The position numbers were made by a program, and so were the translations under genes. Under the pieces are notes generated by a model that did not search any database, was not told the origin of the DNA, and saw only the letters and a program-made list of their open reading frames with translations. A DNA stretch of 64,000 nt from Larkinella insperata (lineage in GTDB: Bacteria; Bacteroidota; Bacteroidia; Cytophagales; Spirosomataceae), in the NCBI RefSeq assembly GCF_026248825.1, contig NZ_CP110973.1:5229501-5293500 (forward strand). The letters run 5' to 3'. This document shows positions 9,335 to 17,300 of this stretch, one piece after another. Numbering within the stretch: position 1 is the first letter of the stretch; each line of letters starts with the position of its first letter.

Positions 9335-9392
9335 CGGGATGGTTTCCGGGGTGACACGGATCGGTATCACCCCGGAAACCATCCCGTTTTTT
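9335..9392. terminator. Strong terminator with 20-bp perfect stem
   Basis: Left arm 9335-9354 (CGGGATGGTTTCCGGGGTGA) pairs fully with 9367-9386 around a 12-base loop, followed by TTTTTT at 9387-9392. It ends the dehydrogenase gene and probably also receives the convergent gene. Confidence 0.92.
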
Positions 9393-9422
9393 GTCTCCTT
9401 TCAGGCCGACTCTCCGCCGATT

Positions 9423-10157
9423 TCAGATTTCCCAAACGGCATCCCGGCGGATGTAATACAGCCCGTCGTTCCAGAAGACGCGGAGCCAGATGTCCTGGCT
9501 GCCGAGGATGTTGACCTTATTGCCCCGCTGAATAACGTCGGCTACCGGCGCAGCGGCTGATGGGTCGCGCCGGAGCAGAACCCGGTCGCGGTTGACAATA
9601 CCGGACTGATACCCTTCCGGCAGGTTGATCAGCAGCAGCAAGGCCGTCAGATACGCCAGCACAATAACCTTATGCCGACGCCGGGAAGCTTCGCGGTTGC
9701 GGTGCTTCATCCAGAATATCCCGAACGCGTACGTGCCCAGCAGGACCAGTCCGACGGTCAGGTACAGACCGTACTGCTTGTAGAAAAGGTAAAAATAGTT
9801 CAGGTCGTCGGTTTCGTAGCCCCGCAAATTGTTTTGGATGGCCACCTCGTGCATCTTTTTTAGAACGGCTTCGTCGGGCCGGCGGTCGAAATACACCTGC
9901 AGATAATAGAGCATTCTGGCCACGTCCCCCTGCTTTTCCCAGCCGTAAGCCAGCTTCAGCAGCATCGGATCGGTCGGTTTGTAGCCATTTTTTAAATGAA
10001 ATTCGTACGCATTTACGGCGGGCTCATAGCGACCGGCAGCAAACAGAGAATCAGCCTGATAGAGGCTCACCGAACCCGTTCCGGCGAGGCTGGTTAGACC
10101 CCCCAGCAGGAACACCAGTGAAAAAAAATAGGCCAATTTTAGAGCAGAACCTTGCAT
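9423..10157 (-). CDS. Membrane protein with TPR, two transmembrane helices and C-terminal SH3-like domain (BatE-like)
   Basis: A 244-residue protein from ATG 10157; an earlier in-frame start at 10250 adds 31 residues that do not look like a normal leader. A first hydrophobic segment (about 8-26) acts as signal peptide or anchor, a TPR-like region follows (35-105), then two membrane helices (about 131-149 and 164-180), and an SH3-like domain (190-244: RVLLRRDPSAAAPV, WLRVFWNDGLYYIRRDAVW). This order matches BatE proteins of the Bacteroides aerotolerance operon, but no bat genes or MoxR ATPase are nearby, so it is an orphan relative. A tRNA promoter overlaps its 5' end on the other strand. Confidence 0.75.
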   Translation of the reverse strand: MQGSALKLAYFFSLVFLLGGLTSLAGTGSVSLYQADSLFAAGRYEPAVNAYEFHLKNGYKPTDPMLLKLAYGWEKQGDVARMLYYLQVYFDRRPDEAVLKKMHEVAIQNNLRGYETDDLNYFYLFYKQYGLYLTVGLVLLGTYAFGIFWMKHRNREASRRRHKVIVLAYLTALLLLINLPEGYQSGIVNRDRVLLRRDPSAAAPVADVIQRGNKVNILGSQDIWLRVFWNDGLYYIRRDAVWEI

Positions 10158-10182
10158 TTTCGTATTAGAACAGGTACTTTTG
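10152..10182 (+). promoter_or_regulatory. Bacteroidota-type promoter for tRNA-Lys
   Basis: TTG at 10152-10154, a 20-base spacer, then TACTTTTG at 10175-10182, a full match to the TTG/TAnnTTTG consensus of the Bacteroidota main sigma factor. It points to the tRNA-Lys at 10274 and overlaps the first codons of the gene on the minus strand. Confidence 0.65.
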
Positions 10183-10273
10183 CATCGCAATTTTGGGAAG
10201 CAGCTCAAAATTACAAAAGGCAAAAGTAGAAAGGTTACGGTATATATCATTTCTTTTCATCTTCTCCTTTTTC

Positions 10274-10349
10274 GATCTGGTAGCTCAGCTGGTAGAGCAA
10301 TACACTTTTAATGTATGGGTCCTGGGTTCGAATCCCAGCCGGATCACCA
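10274..10349 (+). tRNA. tRNA-Lys (anticodon TTT), copy 1
   Basis: Folds as a complete cloverleaf: acceptor GATCTGG/CCGGATC, D stem GCTC/GAGC, anticodon stem ATACA/TGTAT with loop CTTTTAA, T arm CTGGG-TTCGAAT-CCCAG. Discriminator A is at 10346 and CCA is encoded at 10347-10349. Copy 2, with identical sequence, begins 142 bases later. Confidence 0.97.
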
Positions 10350-10415
10350 AAAAATAACTGTCTGGCCATTTCTGCTGTCCTGCGTGTACCGCGCCGGACG
10401 ATGGCTCCGACAACC

Positions 10416-10491
10416 GATCTGGTAGCTCAGCTGGTAGAGCAATACACTTTTAATGTATGGGTCCTGGGTTCGAATCCCAGCCGGATCACCA
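10416..10491 (+). tRNA. tRNA-Lys (anticodon TTT), copy 2
   Basis: Base for base the same as copy 1, including the encoded CCA (10489-10491), but with different flanking sequence. The pair is probably one transcript from the promoter at 10152 and ends at the hairpin at 10541. Confidence 0.97.
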
Positions 10492-10540
10492 AAATAAAAC
10501 CCCGTTGTAGCTTCATCCATTACACCGGCCAAGCATCAAA

Positions 10541-10571
10541 CCCGCAGCCTTTATAGGAGCGGGATTTTTTG
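10541..10571 (+). terminator. Terminator after the tRNA-Lys pair
   Basis: CCCGC (10541-10545) pairs with GCGGG (10559-10563), with an inner CCT/AGG pairing, followed by ATTTTTTG. It closes the tRNA transcript. Confidence 0.75.
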
Positions 10572-10651
10572 TTTTCAGGCCATTGCCGTACCTCCTCCAA
10601 CCTTTTGCCGGCGAAACCGTTGTTGTAACGAATCATTGTGAAGCCGACTCC

Positions 10652-11194
10652 ATGAAAATACTTCATTATCTGGGCCTGATTGGCCTGCTGCTGGCAACGG
10701 GCGGCTGCAGTTCGGTCCGGGTTGTTAAAACCGAACCTGCTCCAAATTTCACCCTAACCAATTACCGCACCTTTGCCTTTTCGGACATCGAATCGACGGG
10801 TGATATTCCGCAGAGCGGTTTTTACCGGTCGCAGATTGATGCACTTAAAAAGTCCATTGAATCCGAACTGGTGCGCAAGGGCCTCCGCCGGGTCGATACG
10901 CAGCCGGATTTAATGATGAACATCGGCATTGCCGTTGATGAGAAAACGCAAACCCGCGAAACCAACATCCGAACTGATCCGCCGTTTTACATCGGGCAAC
11001 GGCGCTACAGCTGGCGCAGTCAGGAGGTTCCGGTCGGCCAGTACCGGCAGGGAACGGTGGATGTCCACCTGGTCGATCCCAAGCGGAATGAAATGGTCTG
11101 GCAGGGCGTGGTGGAGGGGATTCTTCCCAAAAAGCCGGAGAAGCTTCAGAAGGTAATCAACGAGGGCATGGCCAAGCTATTTGACCATCTATAA
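10652..11194 (+). CDS. DUF4136 domain lipoprotein
   Basis: A 180-residue protein starting at ATG 10652 (MKILHYLGLIGLLLATGGC), with lipobox ATGGC placing the lipidated cysteine at residue 19. Longer frames from TTG 10583 add 23 residues before the signal peptide and are unlikely. The body matches DUF4136: an early F-x-x-Y-x-T-F-A-F stretch, a middle with alternating Lys/Glu helices (IESELVRKGLRRVDTQPDLMMN) and a C-terminal GTVDVHLVDPKRNEMVWQG. It is probably anchored in the outer membrane. The function of the family is unknown. A 12-bp hairpin follows the stop codon. Confidence 0.87.
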   Translation: MKILHYLGLIGLLLATGGCSSVRVVKTEPAPNFTLTNYRTFAFSDIESTGDIPQSGFYRSQIDALKKSIESELVRKGLRRVDTQPDLMMNIGIAVDEKTQTRETNIRTDPPFYIGQRRYSWRSQEVPVGQYRQGTVDVHLVDPKRNEMVWQGVVEGILPKKPEKLQKVINEGMAKLFDHL

Positions 11195-11229
11195 TTCGGG
11201 CGGTTGTTCTTCCGAATCAACCGCCCGAA
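11195..11229. terminator. Hairpin between convergent genes
   Basis: TTCGGGCGGTTG (11195-11206) pairs perfectly with CAACCGCCCGAA (11218-11229), 11-base loop. There is only a weak T run, but it lies one base after the DUF4136 stop and just ahead of the DUF3127 stop. Confidence 0.75.
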
Positions 11230-11243
11230 CGGGTTTTCCGTTC

Positions 11244-11639
11244 TTAGAACGGCAAGGCATTATCATCATCTTCAAAGGAAGTCAGCGGCTGGCTGCTAGC
11301 GGCCGGACGGGCCGGGGCTTCCGAACGACGCGGAGCCGCCGTTGGGGCCGGCATGGCTTCTCCTCCTTCGGCCGGCTCAATCCGCCAGGCCCGCACATCG
11401 GTATACCACCGATCGTTGTATTCCCGGGATTCAATGCTAATGGCAACGCGCAGGGTGTCGCCGGGGGCAAATTGGGCCAGATCACCGGTTTTGTCGCCCC
11501 AGGCCATCAGACAGATCTGCTTGGGAAACTGATCGATGGTTTCAATTACAAATTGTTGTTTGGTCCAGGTCCCGTTCTTTCCCTGCCCCGACTGTTCGGG
11601 CAGAACTTTTAGCAGCTTCCCAGTTAATTCCAGTGCCAT
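11244..11639 (-). CDS. DUF3127 protein with an SSB-like acidic C-terminal tip
   Basis: A 131-residue cytoplasmic protein. Residues 1 to about 88 are a DUF3127 domain of OB-fold character: GKLLKVLPEQSGQGKNGTW, then FVIET, a central ICLMAWGDKTGDL and RVAISIESREYNDRWYTDVRAWRIE, much like the core of single-stranded-DNA-binding proteins. A disordered Pro/Ala/Arg linker (90-120) leads to the end TSFEDDDNALPF. This linker plus acidic tip ending in PF is the design by which SSB recruits repair and replication proteins. DNA binding is an inference from this pattern. It stands alone between hairpins and elbB. Confidence 0.85.
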   Translation of the reverse strand: MALELTGKLLKVLPEQSGQGKNGTWTKQQFVIETIDQFPKQICLMAWGDKTGDLAQFAPGDTLRVAISIESREYNDRWYTDVRAWRIEPAEGGEAMPAPTAAPRRSEAPARPAASSQPLTSFEDDDNALPF

Positions 11640-11776
11640 ATTACGATTTAGCTTTCTATTAAATAAGTGTTCCGACGAATCAGTTTCGCCAAAACGAAGG
11701 TTGAAATGAATCGTTGAAGTTACAACTTTTTAGCTAAATTTCCCCCAAAAATCGACGAATTAAGATCCCCGAATCC

Positions 11777-12469
11777 ATGAAAATTGGCGTTTTATTGCAC
11801 GGCAACGGCGTTTATGACGGTACCGAAATCCACGAAGCCGTCCTGACCCTGCTGGCCCTGGCGGAAGTGGGTGCCGAAACCATTTGTTTTGCGCCGGACG
11901 TTGACCAGCACCATGTTATCAACCACCTGACGGGCGAAGAAATGCCGGAAACCCGCAATGTTCTGGTCGAATCGGCCCGGATTGCGCGCGGCAACATCCG
12001 AAACCTGGCCAGCCTAACCATCGACGAACTGGATGCGCTGGTGATGCCGGGCGGTTTTGGGACGGCCAAAAACATTACAAAGTGGGCGTTTGAGGGGCCG
12101 CAGGGCGACATTCTGGAACCCGTTAAACAACTGATTATTGACCTGGTCGAACAGAAAAAACCGATTGTCGGCCTGTGCATGAGCCCCACCACCATCGCCA
12201 AGGCGCTGGAAGGAAGCGGAATCAGCGCCACCCTGACTGTCGGCACTAACGAAGAGAACAGCCCCTACGAAATCAGCGGGATTGCGGCCGGTATTACCTC
12301 GCTGGGCCAGCGGGCCGAAATGAAAACCGTCCGGGAAATTGCGGTGGATCGCGAAAACCGGATCATTACCGCCCCCTGCTACATGATGGAAGCGTCCATT
12401 CTGGACGTTCGAGACAACATCCGCGCAGCCATTGACGAGCTGGTTGTTCTGCTGAAAGAAGAGGAATAG
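11777..12469 (+). CDS. elbB: Isoprenoid biosynthesis glyoxalase ElbB
   Basis: A 230-residue protein of the DJ-1/PfpI (class I glutamine amidotransferase-like) superfamily, full length for ElbB. Typical features are the start KIGVLLHGNGVYDGTEIHE, the PGGFGTAKN stretch, and the nucleophile elbow VGLCMSPT with cysteine at residue 134. ElbB of Escherichia coli has glyoxalase III activity in vitro and was named for an effect on isoprenoid yield; its physiological role is uncertain. It is a single gene, and a structured intergenic stretch follows it. Confidence 0.93.
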   Translation: MKIGVLLHGNGVYDGTEIHEAVLTLLALAEVGAETICFAPDVDQHHVINHLTGEEMPETRNVLVESARIARGNIRNLASLTIDELDALVMPGGFGTAKNITKWAFEGPQGDILEPVKQLIIDLVEQKKPIVGLCMSPTTIAKALEGSGISATLTVGTNEENSPYEISGIAAGITSLGQRAEMKTVREIAVDRENRIITAPCYMMEASILDVRDNIRAAIDELVVLLKEEE

Positions 12470-12828
12470 TCGGCCGGGGTGCGAATCAGGCAAGAGAACG
12501 GGCCGAAAAGCGGCGCTTTCGGGTCGAAAATGAGTTCTGTTCTCTTGTTGCTTCCGCTCCGTCCGTAAAAAAAACACTGGCTCCTCTGTCGGGAGAAGAG
12601 CCAGGTTCAGTGCTAACCTATGATGAACGAGCCGGTTTCTATGGACCGGAACCACGGGAAAACCAGCGTGTTACGCGCCGGGTTGTCCGCTATACGTCCA
12701 TGGGTTAAAGCAAATTACCCCGGCGTCCTTACTCATGCGTTTTTTCATTTTTTAGGGAATCTGAGGACGATCTTTGTTTTTTTCGGGCAAATCTCTACTT
12801 TTGCAACCACAAAAAACGCCGTATACTT
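12470..12828. other. Structured intergenic region between elbB and tRNA-Leu
   Basis: No gene is seen in these 359 bases. Two paired structures are visible. In the first, CAAGAGAAC (12491-12499) pairs with GTTCTCTTG (12539-12547) and an inner CCGAAA pairs with TTTCGG (about 12502-12521). In the second, CTGGCTC (12577-12583) pairs with GAGCCAG (12598-12604), enclosed by CACTG/CAGTG; read on the minus strand this hairpin is followed by a run of eight T, so it looks like a minus-strand terminator although no minus-strand gene precedes it. The tRNA-Leu promoter lies at 12774-12803. Confidence 0.5.
12774..12803 (+). promoter_or_regulatory. Bacteroidota-type promoter for tRNA-Leu
   Basis: TTG at 12774-12776, 19-base spacer, TACTTTTG at 12796-12803: exact consensus and spacing. 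The tRNA begins 25 bases after the -7 box. Confidence 0.8.
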
Positions 12829-12911
12829 GTCCATGTGGTGGAATTGGTAGACACGCCATCTTGAGGGGGTGGTGCCGTAAAGGTGTGAGGGTTCGAATCC
12901 CTCCGTGGACA
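12829..12911 (+). tRNA. tRNA-Leu (anticodon GAG)
   Basis: An 83-base class II tRNA. Acceptor GTCCATG pairs with CGTGGAC, the anticodon stem CCATC/GGTGG holds loop TTGAGGG with anticodon GAG, a long variable arm follows, and the T arm is GAGGG-TTCGAAT-CCCTC. Discriminator A at 12911; CCA is not encoded. Confidence 0.95.
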
Positions 12912-12946
12912 CAAAAATAATCTTCCCTCATTCCAAAGTGACCCGC

Positions 12947-12977
12947 AACCGCCCCGCAAAGGCGGTTTCTGTTTTTT
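12947..12977 (+). terminator. Terminator after tRNA-Leu
   Basis: AACCGCC (12947-12953) pairs with GGCGGTT (12961-12967), loop of 7, then a T-rich run at 12968-12977. Confidence 0.85.
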
Positions 12978-13127
12978 GCACCACCGGGATCAGTCGTCCG
13001 TTCAACCGCTTTTTCGTTATTTTGTTTGTTTATGGGCCATAGCCTCATTCAGCCGGATTTTTAAATCCGTCGACCGGTGCTACTACGTAGATAGGGCAAA
13101 TTCAATTACAACCCGTCACAACTATCT

Positions 13128-14270
13128 ATGAAGCGATTCACACCCTTTCTGCTGTGGTTACAAAAATCCGGAATGAACTGGAAACTCTTTTCTAAACATA
13201 CCCACCCTTTTTTGGCGTACCTGCTGGTTGTGGCCCTGCTGGATTCGCTCAGCTCCTGCCTGAGAGATCACGACATTACCCCCCCGCCCGAAACACCGAC
13301 GGACTGGATGGCCAAGCTTGATCCGCAAATGAAGGAAGTGATCGATGAACTGACCCTGCTGAACCCCACTCCGCTTTGGCAGCTATCGGTCGAGGAAGCC
13401 CGTAAAAAACCGACCGTAAAAGACGCGGTCCTGTCGTTGCTGGCGAAGAAAGGCCAGCAGCCGCCCATGCCCAACGTGACCACCAGCGAAATCACGGTTC
13501 CCGGTTCGGGCGCTACGCAGGTACGGGCGGTGGTTTATAAACCAGCCAACGCGGCCGGAATGTTGCCGGTGATTGTGTATTACCACGGAGGTGGCTGGGT
13601 GCTCGCCAGCCCGGAAGTGTACGAATCATCGGCCAAGGCCCTGGCGGAGAAAGTGGGCGCCCTGGTGGTTTCGGTAGATTATCACTTGTCTCCCGAAAAT
13701 AAATTTGCCACGGCGCACGTGGATTGCTACAAAGCCTACGAGTGGGTACTGAACAATGCCGCTTCCATCGGCGGGGATGCATCGAGAATTGCCGTTGCGG
13801 GCGAAAGCGCCGGGGGGAATATGTCGGTGGGGGTTTGCATGATGGCCCGCAACAACGGCATTGCCCTGCCCAAACACCAGTTGCTGGTTTATCCGGTTGC
13901 CAACAACGACCTGAACACGCCTTCCTACATCGACTACGCCAACGCCAAGCCGCTGGACAAACCGCTGATCGAGTGGTTCGTGGATAAATACTTCAAAACG
14001 CCCGCGGACGGCGATACGCCCTGGATTTCGCTCGTAGATGTTGCCGATCTGAGCGGTTTACCGCCCGCTACCATCATTGCCGCAGAGATCGATCCACTGC
14101 AAACGGAAGGAAAACTGCTCTACGAAAAATTCCTGAGCGTGGGCGTAAAAGCAAAATACGAGTTTTACGCAGGCACCACCCACGAGTTTTTCGGAACGAA
14201 CGCGGTGGTGCAGAAAGCCGAACAGGCGCAGAATTTTGCCGCTGCCGAGTTGAAAGAAGCCCTGAAGTAA
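13128..14270 (+). CDS. Alpha/beta hydrolase (hormone-sensitive lipase/acetylesterase type), probable lipoprotein
   Basis: A 380-residue esterase-like protein. The oxyanion-hole motif HGGGW lies near residue 149, the nucleophile GESAGG near 226, the acid AEIDPLQ near 318 and the histidine GTTHEFFG near 349, the full triad of family IV (HSL) esterases. The N-terminus has a hydrophobic segment ending LSSC, which reads as a lipobox near residue 44. From the first ATG this signal is unusually long; the internal ATG at 13173 (MNWKLFSK) would give a normal lipoprotein signal of 29 residues, so that start is a real alternative. It probably cleaves short-chain esters; the substrate is unknown. It ends at a 26-bp hairpin. 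Confidence 0.85.
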   Translation: MKRFTPFLLWLQKSGMNWKLFSKHTHPFLAYLLVVALLDSLSSCLRDHDITPPPETPTDWMAKLDPQMKEVIDELTLLNPTPLWQLSVEEARKKPTVKDAVLSLLAKKGQQPPMPNVTTSEITVPGSGATQVRAVVYKPANAAGMLPVIVYYHGGGWVLASPEVYESSAKALAEKVGALVVSVDYHLSPENKFATAHVDCYKAYEWVLNNAASIGGDASRIAVAGESAGGNMSVGVCMMARNNGIALPKHQLLVYPVANNDLNTPSYIDYANAKPLDKPLIEWFVDKYFKTPADGDTPWISLVDVADLSGLPPATIIAAEIDPLQTEGKLLYEKFLSVGVKAKYEFYAGTTHEFFGTNAVVQKAEQAQNFAAAELKEALK

Positions 14271-14286
14271 TCCGGAATCCTTTTCC

Positions 14287-14343
14287 CCTGATACCAAGAA
14301 AGCCGCTGATGCGTGTTGCATCAGCGGCTTTCTTGGTATCAGG
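14287..14343. terminator. 26-bp perfect hairpin between convergent genes
   Basis: 14287-14312 pairs without mismatch with 14318-14343, loop GTGTT. The core GCCGCTGATGC/GCATCAGCGGC followed by TTTCTT looks like an intrinsic terminator for the plus strand, and by symmetry for the kinase gene on the minus strand. Confidence 0.85.
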
Positions 14344-14349
14344 ACGACC

Positions 14350-17300
14350 TTACCGCCGGGATGCGGCCTGTTCCAGGGCGGTTTTCAACACATCCAGCCG
14401 GATGGGTTTGGAGATGTAATCGTCCATACCGGCCTGCAGACACTCTTCCCGGTCTTCGGCCATCGCGTTGGCGGTCATGGCAATGATAACCGGCTGGCGA
14501 CCCGTTTGCCGACGGATGTGGCGGGTGGCATCCAACCCGTTCATTTCGGGCATCTGCACGTCCATCAGAATCGCATCGTACGGTTGCTGGCTGAGCATGG
14601 AAATCGCTTCAGCTCCATTCTGGGCTAGATGCGGCTGGTACCCCAACCGGTGCAGCACGCTGAGAATGAGCTTTTGATTGGCCGGATAATCTTCGGCAAT
14701 CAGAATGTCCAGCGGATGCTGCACGGCAAACGTATTGCTCAACTGTTGCTGCGACGGGCGGGAAACCGAGGGTGGATTTTCGCCGGGGTGTTTAAGTTGC
14801 TGCTGGACCAGGTCAAAAAGCTGCTGCTGGCGGATGGGCTTGGTAACGATGGCCGAAAAGAGTCCCGGATGCGCTTTACGGGTTTCTTCACCGATGGAAC
14901 TCAGCAGGATAATCGGAAGCCGGGGGTGACGACCGCGGATGTTGCGGGCCAGTTCAACACCGTTCATCTCCGGCATCTGCATATCGGTTATGACCAATTG
15001 GAAGAACGAATTTTCCGCCAGAAGGGTCAGCGCCTGCCGACCCGACGAGGCTGTAACGGGTTGCAGCTTCCACTGTTCGAGCTGCGTCTTCAAAATCACC
15101 AGATTGGTTTGATTGTCGTCGACCACCAGCACCCGCTTCCCGTCGTTATCGTTGGTATTCAACAGGATGTAATGCCGTTTTGACTGCTGGCTGATCTGGC
15201 AGCGAATGGTAAAGGAAAACGTCGTTCCCCAGCCTTCCTGGCTTTCGACGCTGATTTGCCCGCCCATTAGTTTGACCAGCCGCTCGCTGATGGCCAGCCC
15301 CAGGCCGGTGCCGCCGTACTTGCGCGTCATGGACGAATCAACTTGGGAAAAGGCCTTGAAAAGCCGCTGTATTTTGTCCTCCGAAATTCCGATACCCGTA
15401 TCACGTACCTGAAACACCAGTTCCAGTTCCTGGTCGCTGATCCGCTGCTGAACGTCAACCCGGATAAAAACCTCGCCTTTATGGGTGAATTTCACCGCGT
15501 TACCCACCAGGTTGACCAGAACCTGGCGGAGCCGCAAGCCGTCGGTAACTATTTGCAACGGAACCTGGGACTCAAACTGATACACCAGATCCAGCCCGGT
15601 TTCGGCGGCTTTGCTGGCGAACAGATCAAGCACATCTTCCACGCAATGCCGCAAATCGACATCGCTCGACTCCAGTTCCATACTCCCGGATTCGATCTTT
15701 GAAAAATCAAGAATGTCGTTGATCACTCCCAGCAAATTGACCCCGCACTGGAGTATGGTTTCCACGTATTCAACCTGATCGTCGTGCAGGTCGGTTTCCT
15801 TCAACAGGTACGCCATCCCCAGCACCCCATTCATGGGCGTCCGGATCTCGTGGCTCATCGTAGCCAGAAAGACACTCTTGGCTTTGTTGGCCTTTTCAGC
15901 TTCTTCCCGGGCTTTCTGTTCCTGCACGCGTTGCTCGTGGAGTTCTTCGATCAGGGCCTGCAGGTGCTCCGATTGGGTTTGCAGTTCTTCTTTCTGAAGA
16001 TGAACCTTCGCCGTCTGATTCCTGACAATTTTCTCAAGTTTCCTTTTCTGGACTTTCAACGACTGGGTCCGCAGCCGGAAAAAGGCATAGACACCCGCCA
16101 CCAGGAGCCCCCCCGCCGTGATCCGGAACCACCAGGTTTGCCAGAACGGCGGCTTGATGATGATCCGGAAAACCGTCCCCTGCTCGTTCCAGATGCCGTC
16201 GTTGTTGGACGCTTTCACCCGAAAGCTGTATTCGCCCGGGTCCAGGTTGGTGTAGGTAACCGTACGTTTATGGGATTTGCTGCTCCAGTGCCGGTCGAAT
16301 CCTTCCAGCTTGTAGGTGTACAGGTTTTTTTCGGGCAGGGAATAGTTTAAAGCCGCAAATTCAAACGTAACCGTCGATTGATCGTGCGCCAGCGTCATCC
16401 GACTGGACCGCAGCAGCACGGGCTGATCGAAGACCTGTAAGCTGGTAATGTACACCGGTGGGATGATTGGGTTGTCCCGGATTCGGCCGGGGTTGAAGTA
16501 ATTCAGGCCGTTGATGCCACCAAAGTACAGCACCCCACGGTCGGATTGGTAAACGGCCATCCGGTTGAAAGCTCCTTCCTGCAAGCCGTCGCCTGCGTTG
16601 TAATTCCGGAACGTTTCCGTTTTCGGATTGAAACGCGATAACCCGCTGTTGGTGCTGAGCCAGATGTTGCCCTGCCCGTCGCGGCTGATGGCCTGAATGA
16701 CGTCGTTGGCTAGGCCGTTCTTCTGCCGGTACGCGGTAAACAAGCGGGTTTTGGGGTCAAAGCGGTTCAAGCCGCCGTTGGTTCCAACCCACAACAGACC
16801 CTGGGGATCTTCGTAAAGACAGTTGATGAAGTTATGACTTAAGCTCTTCGGATCGGTGCGACTTTGTTTGAAGGCAGTGAAGGTGCCCGTTTCGTCGTGA
16901 AACCAGTTCAGGCCGCCCCCTTCGGTTCCAACCCACAAAATCCCGCTGCGATCGTAGCACAGCGAACTGATGTACTGCTGGCTGATGCTTCCGGGCCGCG
17001 ATGGATCGGGGCGAAAATGGGTGAACTGGCCCGTTTGTTTGTCGTACCGGCTGATGCCCGCGCCCAACGTTCCGAGCCAGATCTGGCCTTTTTTCCCCTC
17101 CGTAATGGTGCAAACCGTTTCATGGCTGAGACCGTCGGCCCGGTTGGTGAGGGTAAAGTTGGTAAACCGGCCGGTTGCTTTCTGCCACCGACTGAGCCCG
17201 CCTTTGTAGGTTCCCACCCAGATGTCGCCGTCGCTGTCCTGATAAACGCTCATTACAAAGTTGCTGCCCAGGCTCCCCGGATCTGTCTGGCTGTGTTTGT

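Noticed and set aside
10344..10532. Small minus-strand frame with DPAGIRTQDPYIKSV
   Set aside because: This is the antisense reading of tRNA-Lys, a well-known annotation error.
12752..13048. Minus-strand frame of 98 codons
   Set aside because: Antisense to tRNA-Leu and its terminator; the peptide GGIRTLTPLRHH is the usual artefact of such tRNAs.
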